From Tyto alba (taxonomy: Eukaryota; Chordata; Aves; Strigiformes; Tytonidae), in assembly GCF_018691265.1 (NCBI RefSeq), contig NW_024881296.1, positions 9,641,427 through 9,705,426 on the forward strand: DNA of 64,000 nt, in the 5' to 3' direction. Positions 49,401-63,514 of this stretch are shown here, piece by piece (position 1 is the stretch's first letter; each line of letters begins with the position of its first letter). Under the pieces are notes generated by a model. It was not told the origin of the DNA and made no database searches. It saw nothing but the letters and a program-made list of their open reading frames with translations. Position numbers and translations under genes: made by a program.

Positions 49401-52400
49401 GTGAATTGGAAAATCCGTGACAATTTTCTTAATTTATGGCCATACTTTTGCTATTGCCTGAGTTTGAATTTGCTGTGCTACTTGGAACAGCAAAAAAATT
49501 ATTAGTGACAGAAGACTGTATGTGTATGTGTGAGAGAAATTACCTGCCCTTACTGACCAGAAGCAATTCTTTGTTTCATTTACAAGTGACTTGTTTTATG
49601 GGACATAATTTAGTTGGACAGCGAGAGATGTTCAACATCCAGATCACAGCACTTGCTGCATTGAAAAGGTAGCAAGTGGTTTCTGCTCACTAAGATGATT
49701 ACAGTTTTTAGAAAATCTATTTCCACATGAGCCATTCATGCTTCAGTAAAAAAAAAAAAAAAAACGGATGAAATGGAGGTTCACAATATCAGAAGGGGAT
49801 GCCAGAGTACAAACAGAGTCAAGCACTATCCATCTACCTCTCATGAAAAAAAATGTGACAATTCTGTGACATAGAAGGCTTCTGCCTCAAACTGTGAGTC
49901 TTCTGCAGATGACGTCTTAGAAAGCAGGTGCTCCCCCACCCAGTGTATGGGCTAAAGGAGAAAACTGAGTAACGGGCTTGAATACCATATATTTATATAA
50001 CATATTTATTTTCACCTGTATTTGCAAAGACATCAATTTGAGACGTATTTTTTTGATTTAGAGAACTTGGAAAAAACATTGAAAATACAGAATACTGGGA
50101 AATAGTCTAATAGCTTTTCCGCCCAAATAACCCATGTGTATTGAATGGGTATATAATTAAACTGAGATTACAGTATATTTATTACATTATAATACAAGTC
50201 CCACACTGTTTCAATTTACAAACTGTTTTGGGTAGAAAGTAAGCTTCAGGGCTACTCAAGGTTCTCCAGCAGTCTCAGAGCAGCAGGATTCTCTTCCTAC
50301 AGCAATTGGCAGTGCAGCTACTAACAGTGCCAACACTGAGACATTGTGATTGGATTTAGAATCAATCACCTTGCCCTTTAGATAACTGGAAACCACACGA
50401 CTTCTCAATCTATCATTCTTTCCATCGGTGGAGCATATGGTGGACGAATGATGTTAGAAGGCTTTCTTCTGGCCACAAAGACTAGAAACCTTAGATATAT
50501 CAACCCTTAGCACAAAGGAGAGCTGGCTGGTTGGACCAGTGAACAGTGTGTCATATTTTTAAATAAAGACAGTAAAAATAAATAAAGTTTCCTCATAACT
50601 GGTGTCCTGTTGTGAAAACAGTGTAACTTCCTGCTAACAAAGAAGTCACACTTCAGAAAAAAGACTTCATTCTAAAAATAATGCTGGAAAAAAAAAGGTA
50701 AATCAGAAAATACATCTCTTTTATACTTCATATATTATTGAAGCAATACAAGAGAAAAAAAAAAAAAAGGTTCACCAGGCCTAAAAAAAACCTCACTTGT
50801 TAGACATACTGAACAAATCATAAAAAATACTTTTCTCATCCCACTGTAAATGTTTAGAGACAGAAGGTTTTGTGGAATGAAGAATAAAATTGACAGAGCA
50901 TGCCAATGCTTCTTAGAATAATCGTCTGCTTTAAAAAAAATTCTCACTACTGATATTAATGTAATATGATGTCTGATGCTATAACTTTTTTTCAAGATCT
51001 TACTGGAACCAAAATCAGTGTATAAATATTTCAAAAATATTTCACTGATAGATAGGCATCCTTGACCGACAATGTAATTATATTATTCACTAAAGTGGAA
51101 GATTTACTACATATTTAGACTACAATTCAGATTTCTTATACAAGTAGTTGCTAAACTACTGTTATAGAATTTTGTGGTAACTAATTATTAAAGCATCTCT
51201 ATTTATACTGCAAGGTTAACTTTGAAGTCAAGCAAATAAAAAATTAAATAAGATGTTACAGAGAACACAGCAGGAGTGTTCAGCATTTAGTAAATCATAT
51301 GGTTTTGAATTTCTTCATCAGAACTGCCTCTGTTGCCATGAGGTACAAATCAGGGATTAAGGCATGACCATAAAAGTCAACACTTAATGAGTTATCAAGA
51401 ATGGGAACATTAGTAATGATAAATTCCAAAGACAACTACAAGTATGCTGGTGCAAAGGGAGACCTGGAATTTTGACTCAGGTAATATGAGTTTAGAGGAT
51501 TCCTTTTAAACTTTTTAAAAATAAGTCAAGATTTAAAAGAAGGATGTATGCAAACTATGAGCTTTTAATTATTTTTCTAATTTCTTAGCTTCTCTGAATT
51601 ACATCGGGGAACACCTATTATTTTTAAAAGTGGTGCTATGGTAACTGGAAGGATCAAAGCATGTGAAGGGGACAACATTTCTGGAGAAAATTATACCTCC
51701 TGTAGCAAAGAGGAGAGGAAAAAACACTGAAAATCCACTGTGGCTCATCGTTTCTTCATTAAATTCTCTCATGTTTCACAAACATCTGAATTCTTCCAAT
51801 CATTTCAGCTAACCTAGTAAAGAAATATGTCCTCTCCTTACAAATCTTGCTCCTCCATTTTTACTTAATTCGTACAGATTCTTTCTTCTTTCCTTACCCA
51901 TGTTTTATTGAATGGATGAACTCTGAAAAGCGGCTGCAAGATCAGTGTTACTACTTATTATATGCTTCATTGTGCAAACCAGTTGAAAAGTCACATGAAT
52001 TTGAAGAGTGACAGATGAATAAGACTTTTTCAGGAAAAAAAATACAGAACAAATCTTCCTGAAATTCTAAGATAATTTTTCAGTTTAACTACGAAGATAA
52101 TTTCATAAGTAATATTCAAATGAATTATTTTATTCAGATGTTTTTAATGTAATATAATTGCATTGTTTTATTAGATCCCTGGTGACTCATCAAGCTCTTG
52201 ATTATGTTGTATGGTTGTGCCATGAATCTGTGGGAAAAGAAGGAAAGAGATCTCTGTCTCACTGGAGAAACATCTTTTTTCCCTAATCCCTTCTTCATAT
52301 TTACCAGTCTGAGACGATCAGGTGGTTACCCCATCCTGATGTCTGAGCCTAACCTTTAGTCTGGGAACATTTAATTTGAAAAATTGACATTATGGGCATT

Positions 52401-55400
52401 TAACATTCTGTGAAATCTTCCCTCAAAGGCTGCAAAAAGCATGAAGTGCTTGGTGGCCTCCAGAAGGAATTAAGATAAATAACTGAAATTGTGTGTGGAT
52501 TTAGCATTTGACTAAAAGTCCAGTCTGACAGCAAGGTATGATATCCTGGAAAGAAGATTTTACAGCCTTTTTTTATTCCTGTTTGCTCTCAAAATTGTAT
52601 ACCACCCTTCCAGCCAGCAGTATCTGTGCAATAAACAATACAGTCTGTAATTCAAGCAACAGTTAGGACAGGTCTGTGCCCCTGCTGGTATGTAGGTGTG
52701 TTACGAAGGAGGCACAAGGACATCAGAAGACCCCCTGAAGAGACTTGCCACTCAAAATAGAACTAGCCTCATTCAGGCTGCTTACTGTCAGCAGTTCCTC
52801 CTGAACTGTGCCCAGCTGGCTCATGTCAAAACTCAGGCAGAGAAGGTCCTGAGAACGACATGTGTGGATCTATCTTCTTTGTATCTTTTTCAGTTTTAGT
52901 GTCTCCTTACTGAGAGTCAAGGAACAGACTTGCATCCAGTACTCAATTTGTGGGCACATATATGGATATTTGCCATTTTGTTCTTTATGACTTTCCTAAA
53001 AATTCCTAACATTTGAAATTTTGACAACTACTGGAAATACAGTGAACCTACTTTAAAGTCAAATAAGATTTTATTATAAGACTATTTAATCTCTTTATAT
53101 GCATAGAAAATGGGATGGGTGTATGTTTATGTGGGGAGGTGATCATTTTACATTAAAATTTCTTTTTGACTGTAAATACATAGACAAAATTAATCAGAAG
53201 AATTAACTCTCTTTTTTCACTAGACTAAAAGAAGAAAAAAAATACAATTAGTTTCAGATTAACCAATTTCATTATTTTTTTCCTGGAAACAACTTCATTT
53301 TGCAACGTATCATGCAAAATATGTAAAGACAAGTTAAGAAAAAGAAACAAATATCTATTTAGAACCCATCATCTGTTTTTCAATTGGTTATTGGTTAGCT
53401 TGTGGTTTTAGGTCATTATCAACAAAGTTAAGATCAAATGAAAATTCTGCTATCTTGCTTCTGATTTATTCTTTAAGTATTCAGCAACAAAGTGAGAACA
53501 TAAACCAGTTCAAAACACAGAAAACTCCAAATAAGGAGAAACTTTCTACTAAACAAATGCACATCAAAGAAGAATCAGTAGTTAAGGATTTATATTGGAA
53601 TGGATTCAAAAGAGCCTATTTCACCTGAGATTTATGAACTTCTCGGGGTAGAAGGTCTCTGACAGCTGAGTCACTTTTCAGGCCATGGTGAAGGAAAAAG
53701 TTTGGACTACTGTTTTCTAAAACTTCTGGCTCCAGTAAGAGGAACTGGCAGAATAATCAGGAGATAAATGACTTTCCTACTTGAAAAACTAGCACTAAAT
53801 CAAGAGCAATCCCAAGCTGTCAGGTCCAGGTCTCCACTACCTGAAACAACTACATAACACAAAGCTGTTGCTATTAGGTACAAGTAGATATTAAGTGGCT
53901 CTCCCATTTCAGCAGTCCGATGAAACTTACTTTGAAAGGCTGCAGTAGTGTAGCTTTTGTGTTGATGGCTTACAAGGTTTCTCCTGTAATTGTCCTGTAG
54001 TACTCTGTGTTCCTCCAAATACATGGATTTTTATATCTGCACAAGTGAGAAACACTGTTGAAGACTATTATCTCTTTTTCTAGCACAGTTTAACCTGTGG
54101 AAGGTAAAGTTCAAGATCCAACTGCAAACACTGAAACTGTGCTTTTGCCCCACAAGGTTCTATCTGTTTATTATGGGATTTCTTGCCATTTATAAGAGCA
54201 TTATTTGCTTGGAGTGGGTTTCTGTCAACATAGGACCCACTTCTTTTTACAGTGCAGAAAGAACTTTAAGATTTTAGCAAGTTATGATATCATGTTGACC
54301 GTGTCTCCATCTATCTCATCTGTGTCTTTAAATGGAACAAACTAGCTGGAAGTGTTATGTAAATGAGGAAGAAAGAAAAAAAATCTGTATAAAGAATATG
54401 CAAGCTTTCTACATACAGCAGGTATTTATTATCTCATTAAAATATGCAAATATATCATTCCTAATCAAAATATGCCATAAGTCAAGACTTCCCATTAAAA
54501 CAAATCTTCCTATACATTTTTTGACTGGGGAAGGGAAAATGTTTGAGACAAACATTTTTCTTTTTATCTCTGCAATGTTTATAACCCTGCACAAAACCAT
54601 TGGCATCCTAATTCCTTTGTGTTTCCCTAGTGAGTATATAATGACTCCACTTAAACAGCTCATCTTCCTTAGAACTGTTGATAAAATTCTGAAATTCCCT
54701 TTTATTTATCCATCAGCTAAAAGTACTTATCCAGCTTCTGGTTTTCAAGGTTGTGTGGTCCCTTAAGAATAGCAGTAGTACAGACACCTGCGTAACACCA
54801 TATTTTTAAGCCACAAATTCTTCTTGGAAAAAATGATTTCATTGCTTCTTGATCTTTTGCAAAGTCAGCTAAGCTTCCATGTAGATTGTTCCTTGGGGTA
54901 AGATTAAAAACAACAGAAAAGATGCTTTGCTTTAAAGCTGGTTTTTCTGCTGGAGCTCTACAGTAAAGAACAAAGTGTGCATCAAGAGATAAAAAACAAA
55001 CTGTTGCATGGGGGAAAGAAGAAGTGAATGCTTACTAAATTAGCCAGTGATGACAACTATTTGTTCAGAAATTATGTGCACATTCAGCACATACTTTTTC
55101 TTTATGACCTCTCAAAAGGTTTTCCATATGGCAATAATATGCTCTGCTTTATTGTAGGACCAACTTCTCACATTGTTAATAGTTAGAAAAGTCTACAAAA
55201 CACAGTTTCATTTCTAGCAAAGGGATCAGGAACTTGGGTAAAAATAATTTCTTCTGTTCTGTACTGAAGCCAACTAAACTAACTTGGTTGTCATAGCACT
55301 GTACCCTCAGTAAACCATGTTTTTCACAGGTGGTTTAATGTAGCTTTGGTGTAATGTTCCTCAATAATGAATAATTCATTGCTTCTCATGCCTCAGGACA

Positions 55401-56748
55401 TGTAACAAAGAAGGAAAGCAGTATCACAACGTGATTCTTTTTTTTACTATTATTTGATGAGATGGCTGTCATTTACAGTGAAGAAACAGTATGACTTCAC
55501 TAAGAGACACAAGACATTACTTTCAGAGTGAATTATATCAAGTATATGCTTAATGGGCAAACATGATTGAAAATATTATCTTCCACAGAATATTTTTTGG
55601 CAAATGAGAATATTGTATGTTATAACTAATTAGACAAATTAAATATCCTGTTTATTGATTTCCAGTCTGGGAATATCTACTAAACGTTTGACATTTCAGT
55701 AGAGATGAGGATAACAGGAAACATGAGTGCTCATTAGTAGATTTCAGTTTTTATAATAGAAAAGAAAAAATGTAAACAAATTTTTGCATACATTATGGAT
55801 GCAAATATTGTCACCTAGATCTTCGTCACTCTGGTGGGCACTGATCTGGTTTTGCTGCCTTCTCTGTGCTAAGATGAGAGAGAGTTTGGATGGTTGGATA
55901 AATATGACTGGCAGTCAGAAGAGCTATTTTGTGTTTTCTTCTACCACAAACATTCTGCAAACTCCTTCAAAATCCGTCTGACACTTTTGTGTCAAATCTT
56001 TTCAGCTGCAGTGTGGTTTTTGGCCCTTAAAACAAGCAGTGTGTCAGGCTTGTGATGGAGTCTGCTACAGGTGCAACCATTAAGGATGGAAGTGATGAAA
56101 GGCCTGGCCATAAGGACATGCTGTCTATCAGATTTCAGGCATCTCTGCGTAGGACAGATACAAAGGAAAAGTAACCACAGATGGGCAGTCTATGTACTGC
56201 AGGTGGAGATTTTTGGCCTGAGCCTGAATTTGAGTGTGAGACAAAGGACTAGCTGCTTGCCACTTCGTACCAGGGCACGGTGCCTGGGGAGAGGGGGAAG
56301 CTAACAGTGGTGGGTTTTGGGAACGGCATGGGCCATGCCCATGGCTCAGCACTGCCAAGGAGGTCATGGTTAGGGTTCAGACCCTGCACAGCCTGGGGAG
56401 TTAAGCACCTCCAAATGAGCTCCAGCGCCCCAAGGAATCTCCATTAGGAGTCTCCATCAGTAAAGCAGAGAAAGATCCTAAGCATATTCACACCTCTGTG
56501 GCTAGCAAACCCATCATTTGGTGTATTATTCAGGGTGATATCTTCATGGGTTCACTGGCAGGAACTTCTGTTTCTAAATGTTTGAATGAAAGAAGGAGGA
56601 GCTGTTGCTCCATACTCCAAATGCAATTATTAAATGGTTACAGCACTGAGAAAGCATGATTTGCCTCCATAAATGTGCCCAAACCACTAGAGAATAATGA
56701 AAAAATGAGGCCAGCCACTACCTCTCTTTTTGAAACTTTATCAGTAGA
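46449..56748. other. Unique AT-rich non-coding sequence
   Basis: No gene is recognised. It contains an (AAT)n-like run at about 49234-49252, an A17 run at 49748-49764 and an A run near 50754-50768. The longest open frame, 144 codons at 54332-54766, has no domain. A GC-richer patch at about 56240-56460 includes a short hairpin CATGGGC/GCCCATG (56327-56343) but no recognisable origin. Confidence 0.65.
49748..49764 (+). repeat. A17 homopolymer
   Basis: Seventeen consecutive A residues; no element body recognised. Confidence 0.85.
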
Positions 56749-56767
56749 GGGAGGGAGGGAGGGAGGG
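56749..56767 (+). repeat. (GGGA)n with G-quadruplex motif
   Basis: Five GGG runs (56749-51, 56753-55, 56757-59, 56761-63, 56765-67) are each separated by a single A. This meets the standard G-quadruplex pattern with one-base loops, the most stable type in vitro. It arises from a short GGGA microsatellite. Confidence 0.9.
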
Positions 56768-58788
56768 AAATTCTTAGGGACACAGGGAGAATCTATAATC
56801 CTGTAACCTAGTAGATTATTGGTTTGTAATCACACTCTCAGTCAGTAGTTTTCACTCTAGGTAATAATTCAGAGTAAAATGATAACTCAGATGAACTTGG
56901 TATCCCAAACAAAAATGATTTTTTCAACTGAAAAGATTAAGGAATTCAACGTGCAATGTCTAAGAGACTTCTTGAAAACAGAATTTCTCTGCCATCAGTA
57001 AATTTCATGAACAGTAACAGTATCAAGCAATAGTCTAAGTATTTATACAGGAACTATTGGGAAGCGTGGTGATTCATCATGTAATATAATTAATGTTTCT
57101 TTCAGCTCAACAGGATTGTATTGAGTCCAACGGGACAAACATCCACTGATACATCTGTGTCTTACTTTATCACTCTAGAAAGCTAAAGATAAGACAGTGA
57201 TGGTGAGTGATTTTATAAAGAGCAGTTTGCAATGAAAACAACTCCTTGTAAGCTAGAAAGAACATCAAATAACTCCTAATTCAAATATCTTTCTGCTTTC
57301 ATCTCACTCGGTTTGCCTTTAGGAAACACTGGGTTTCCTAGTTACAAAGACTCAGTCCATGCTTGATACAGAAATGCTCCAAACAACTGGTAGTGTAATT
57401 ACCTATATTTTGGTCAATAACCCCAACCAACTCACAAGTGTTAGTTACTTCTCAGCAACAACCCATGAGAACTAAAACAAAAGGCATGCTCTCTTTAAAG
57501 TATTTGTGCAACAGACTTTCAGGTGTGACAAATAAGCAGCTGGAAATTCAACTAAGTACCTCCTAGCTTCTAGATCTGGCTGCGTGCCCTGATCATGTCC
57601 CAAGTGTATATGGAGTGAGACACACAGGTAGGTACTCATTTCTGTGTTCCCTTTTCCATCCCCTGTCCACCTCCATTGATTATCTCACTCTCTGTTTCAG
57701 TATTAATTGAAATAAAGCCTGGGAATGAGTGCTAGAAGGCAGTCACAGTATATCTCAGCATGTGAAATAGAAACAACCTTCAACAGGTATATGCTCTATT
57801 TAGAGGTCAGAATTAGTAATCAACCAGTGCAGACTTTAAAGATTTAGGTCCTGGCATTCTATAGCATGATTTTCAGACTCTAACTATACTATGAGTAGAC
57901 ATATCTTTTCATAATAAAGCTCAGGCCTTTTAAGTTTTTTTTTAATGTTCCTTTAAAAATCTTTGAAAATGTGGAAACTCGGCAAGAAAATCAATGTTAG
58001 GTTCTGCCTGGATTTAAAGTAAAGCTTCATGTATACTTCATTTCAGTAGCGTAATCCTAAAGGGAAAAAAGAACAGTGATTCTTTTATCACACACTCTCA
58101 AGACCAGGAAGAGAAGAAGAAAAATGTCTGGGACAGGAAATGCTCCTACCTGACTGCTAAAATCAAAAGCCTGTAATCCAGCCTTAGTGACAAACAAAAG
58201 GAAGATCTTTAAAATCTCTGCTGCCTCCTCCAATTTCTTCCCTGTTCTCATATCCCAGCATCACATCAGTGTTTTCTGTGATGAATCCATCTACAGCCCA
58301 GTCTCATGCATTACTCAGTCACTGAAGTATAACTGCACGATGGCACCTTTTTGGTGTTATATGACCCCCAGCCAAACTGTGTCATCAACATATCATAAAT
58401 CATTCTACCCAGTTTCTTACTGGCTATTCCTATTGCTGCTGACTTCCCTGTATGCTCCTGCATATACAAACACTGAATAGGAAATGCTGATACATCTTCT
58501 TCCTATAGGCTAAGAATACTGTTTATGACCCTTTCAAAAGATTTTTAAATCATAACTTCTGGATACACACAGTTTTGCTACTGTTTCTCAATAACATGTT
58601 ATGCCCTTCATATTTCTAAAGATTTGAAGAGATTTTGGTGAGCTTAAAGGAGCTGCATTATCAGGAAATGCCAAACATTTGTCACAGGATTATCAGACAT
58701 TGTTATAAAAATATAGATGTTCATAATTATTATGCTTCTGCATAACATCCTGAAAATATAAAACCTTACCTTGTGCAGAATGTTCTAC

Positions 58789-58812
58789 AGTGACATGAGC
58801 TTGCATGTCACT
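58789..58812. other. Short hairpin AGTGACATG / CATGTCACT
   Basis: A perfect 9-bp inverted repeat around the 6-base loop agcttg. It resembles a dyad binding site (TGACATG half-sites) more than an RNA precursor. Chance cannot be excluded. Confidence 0.5.
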
Positions 58813-61800
58813 AAAAGAAAGTAGAAATTAGGAGAGGACAATAAATGCATAAATTGTATATATTACTCACTGTGGAAATATTCATTATTAAGGACTGAAT
58901 AAGATGAAAACAACATTGTCCTGTTATTCATGATGTACTAAATAACAATAGCTGAAGTTTAATTAATATGGAGATTTCAATAACAAACTCTATATCATAT
59001 TTCAGATTCAAGTAATGTGTGATCTTGATTAATAAGAAAATCTAAAAGGTTTTTCTTTCACAGGTGATTTATGTAGCTTCAGCTCTTATATTTTCCAGCT
59101 TATTTCAAATTTTCTAGTTCACTGGCTGAGCCAAAATGACACATTTCTTACTATGTATTGCACCAACCAGAAAATATTACTTGTCTATCCATTTAAATAT
59201 GCAGTTTGTTTAAGTTTTCTTGGTTTGGGTAGGTTTTTTCCTAAGAAAAATCTACTTGTCCATTTATTAAAACAGTTTTTTGATAATGTCTGTCTCTAAA
59301 TGATTTGCTTTAGTTTCTCTCAATGATTTTCCTCAGTGACAATTTTAGAGAGCAGCATTTGTGAGATAAAAAAATATTAAAGGGATTGAAAAAATTTCAA
59401 TCCGTTCTTCGTCCTTCATTTTCAGAAATCAGAGATTTTGAAAAAAGATTTTGCTCATGTGCAAACATAAAGATGAGGAGAAGAGATGGAATATGAACTT
59501 ATGTATAATCCAGACACAGACAGCTCAGTCTTAAGATAGGCTCAATGGCTTGGCTTTCCATCCCTTATCATGGAAAAAACTGAGGTCTTGAAAATACTTT
59601 TACTTTGAAGTTACTAGAGATAGAACAACAGAAATCTAAGCAGTATAGACTAGCCATGAATAAATTCAAGCTAAAAGATAGAAGGTTAATAATGATCAAA
59701 GGAAAAAAGTTCAAGATGGAAAAAAAAGTAGCTGTTCTTATATAAAGTTTGATATGCATTTGTCAGTGTTGTAAAATATGTCTGCGTGAAGGATCAAGGG
59801 GCATGCTCTCCAGTACAGGGCCTTGGGCTAAAGCCTAGAACCAGGACAGAAGACTGTGTTCAGCAAGGGGGAGCAGCACATTGTCCTTGAAATTCAGTCT
59901 TACACTGGCTGTCCCATATAGAGACAGTGGTCCCAATAAGTGAACATGCAGGGTGGCAGTTCATGTATTTTCTATAACTCAGTGGGAACGAACAGTTACT
60001 GTAGGAAAGAACTCAGGCATCAACCAGGTCAGTATAATCTTGATACAGCTTGATGAAGTTCCTTCTGGCCCTTTGTTTTTTTCTCGATGTACTTGATGCT
60101 CAGGGACATCACCTGAGGATTATAAATGCAAGATTGCTCAGTAACAGAGACTAAAGAATTTAAAATTGGGTAATGGATAAGAGATTACAAAGGGTCCCAG
60201 TGATTACTTTTTCTATCAGCTTAGTTGAAGGTTTTTTATGACAAACATTTTCTTCCTCCCTCAGCACCTCATTTTATCATGCACAAGTCCTGGACAAATG
60301 TCCTTTGTGGCAGCCCAGTGCTGCTCCCTTTCCTTCAATGTTGGTTTAGTTTTGCATGCTGTATGCAATCTAGTGGCTGGATTTCTTCTATCACATTCAG
60401 AAGATCAAAGTAGTGATTGAAAAATATAGCATGCTCTATAGAAAATAGATGTAACATTCAAAATTTAATTGTTCACAGCCATTCTTCTTCCCCTTCTAAC
60501 CTATAGAGGAATCGTGTCCACTCTGGGTCACAAAGGAGAAAATATTGCCTATGCTTCTATCTGTCTGCATTAGCACGCTATTTGATTCTGCACCTGCAGC
60601 TAGCAAATGGAGAGTATTAACTGATTGAATCACCAGGTTCTCAAACATCTTTCTCTGTCAAACACCTTCACTGGCATTTCAATTAATTGTTCTGGGCAGA
60701 TTGTCTGTGGCTGCTAAACACTGTCATTTCCTTAAAGCTAACACATCTTTTTCAGCAAAGGTGCTGTTGTCAGCCAGGCTTGAGTAGTAGCTATGCAATC
60801 CAGGATGTTCTCTACCAGTGACACCAATTTCTTGCCTGATGCTAATCTTTATAGCTTGTTTCCTTCCACCGCTAAAGATCTCAGTGACAGACTATCACAG
60901 TGTAAGCTCTTCCCTTCATTTACTTCTAAAGTGTCTCCTTTTACTTGCATCCCAGTCCTATCAAGCTGCAAGAAACTCATTTTTGAATAACAGATTAGAG
61001 ACAGTCAGGAAGTAGCTACATTTATGTTCTTTATATTGAAATTCCTTCCTTTATTTAATCTTTTCCTTTCTGTCCCCGCATCAAAAACAGCATCTTTTTG
61101 CATACTTTCTCTGAGCAAATAAATAAGACTCAAGTTCGTGCCAATGGGAGTACCAGGCTGGATATTCACATGCTTCATGGGAAATTCTTCAAGAAAAACA
61201 ACACAGAAATGCCCAAGAGTAGCCATCACTAGTAAAAGAATATAAGTAACAAAAGCACATGTCAGATATCTTGGTCTGCCTTAGATGCTTCCTGGTGGAT
61301 AAGGCATACTTTAGAAGTTAAATATTAAGGCTGCAAATGAGAGTGCAGTCAGAGTATGGGAGAGGAGTCTGGAGTTACGTGGTAACTTGGATTTCCATGG
61401 GACTTTGGACAACTCATCCTTCACCCATGCCACATCACCCCGGCAAAGAGTTTTGGCCATGCATCCACTCTGCCTCAGGGGTGCAGCAAGGCTGAACTTG
61501 TGGTGATGGAGAGGTTTGGGGTGACTTATATAGCAAGTGCTATGTAATCATGGGCAATAGAAAAAAGAATAGATCTCTTTTAACTGAAATTTACGTGCTG
61601 AGAATTACAGCTAAACAAAATTGAAGTACTGCCTTGACCTTCTACTATTTCACAACGACTGGCTTAATCAACAGCCTTTGACATCTTACCTAAAAATCAT
61701 CCCTTCCTTTTTAGCTTACAGTAGGAGCAGATTGAAATGTACTTACAGTCATACTTTGTTTACAACAAGATTGCCTCATGAATGCCAAATGATTTTTGAA

Positions 61801-63496
61801 GTTCTGAAAACAAATGGCCAGTATTCACCTTACCCATATGCTGCATTCAGCTAATGGAATCTCAAACATTGGGCTCTCTTTATTTCTTTGAAGTCTTTTT
61901 AAGTTGTATCAGTTCTCTGAAACACGGACATGTGAAACCTCCTTTTCCATATATTTTTCCCATGCATTAAGTGGCTGGATTTGCAGTGACTGTTATAGAT
62001 TGAATATGGTGGCAGCAGTTTGTGGCTGTTTATTCCTAAGCTCAACCTTTGCTTTACAAAGACTTGCAGAGTGACTCCTATGAAGACAATAATTTTGGGG
62101 AGCTGGACTCAAACTTGATTCAATTCAGACTTTCTCTGGCACCTGCAGTCGTTCGTTCCCTGGGTTTGCTTTCAGTTCTCCTCTAGATAAGCAGCACCTG
62201 CCTTACAGGAACATTATAAATGGCCCTGATTCTCCAGTAGCTTATTTGTGGGTTTATGTCATATATTGGGCCTGTGCGTCTTAGGTTTCTCTGGTATAAA
62301 TGGGCACAAACCCTGGGTCTCTCAGTCTCACTTGGAGCTGGTTCTATATCTGCCATCTTCAGCAGACTGGAGCCAGATGCCCCTGTCCTCCTTAAACCAG
62401 CCCTTCTCCTCAAAAATTTCTCAAAGATGCTCCAATCCTTTGTGATTTTCACTCCCATTCAAAAGCAAGCAAACGCCACATGGCTGGGTATTTTTAACTT
62501 CTAAGTCTTTCCTCCCTATATTTTTAAACTATGAAGCTAAAAGTAAATGTCTGCTGGCACACCTTCTTCAGCATCTCTGTTGTTCAGCTATAACCTCATT
62601 TTTATTAATACTTGCTCCATTAATTTATTCTGTACCTTCTTGCCAACAGATAGAAGTAAGAGTCATTTCTTGACAAGGCTTACTATATATTAAAGTATTC
62701 AGTAATACTTTTTAATTTACCTAAATAAACAGGAAGTATATTGAGAGCTACTTGACATGACCACATAAGGTACAAAATATTACCTCCTTTTAAGAATACT
62801 GCTAGAAGATAACTTTTGAGAGCTTTTTAAAAATGGTCTTATTGGATGCCTTATTTTAGTTCATTAGTTATTCAGATTCTGGTCATGCAGTCTTTAAATG
62901 ATAATATGCAATATGCTAAGAGCACAGCAGCAATATTTATCTGAGCATCCAACAGTATTTATACCTTATTTCTGGTAATGCATTTAGCATGTAGAGTGAA
63001 ATGTTCCATTAGGAGCTCCTAGAGTCACAACTTCAAAATGAAAAACTTATATTTCATTAGCTATAGCAATATCCGCAGCATTTCCAGGAAATGGGTTACC
63101 AAATCTTAATTCTTGTCACCTATAATATAGATTAATTATTTAAAATTTAACCAGTTTATCCTCAGAGTTTAACAGACAGCACTTTTCCACTGAGGTACCT
63201 GAATCTATTAAAGGAAAGACTCCTAATTCCATGCATATTAAAATACATGATATGCTGACTATGTTGCAGGTTTTATAACTGATTCAGAGTGCCTTCCTAA
63301 TAGCACCTGATTCAAACTAGGGCTGACATCCATAGATGTGGAATATGTCCCTCTGAACAGGGATTATATTTAATATTTACTGGAAAATAGAAATACATAT
63401 TCCATTCCAAGAAGATGCTGTAAATTTTTTCAGGAAAATAATACTTCTAACTATTCCTTGTAAGGTTGCGTTTATGGTGCTTACAAATTTTTACAG

Positions 63497-63514
63497 TATA
63501 TATATATATATATA
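63497..63514. repeat. (TA)9 microsatellite
   Basis: Nine perfect TA units in unique sequence. Confidence 0.9.

Noticed and set aside
54332..54766. 144-codon open frame, plus strand
   Set aside because: No domain, signal peptide or splice context. Its low-complexity Ile/Lys/Phe composition is what AT-rich DNA gives by chance, and no homolog is recognised.
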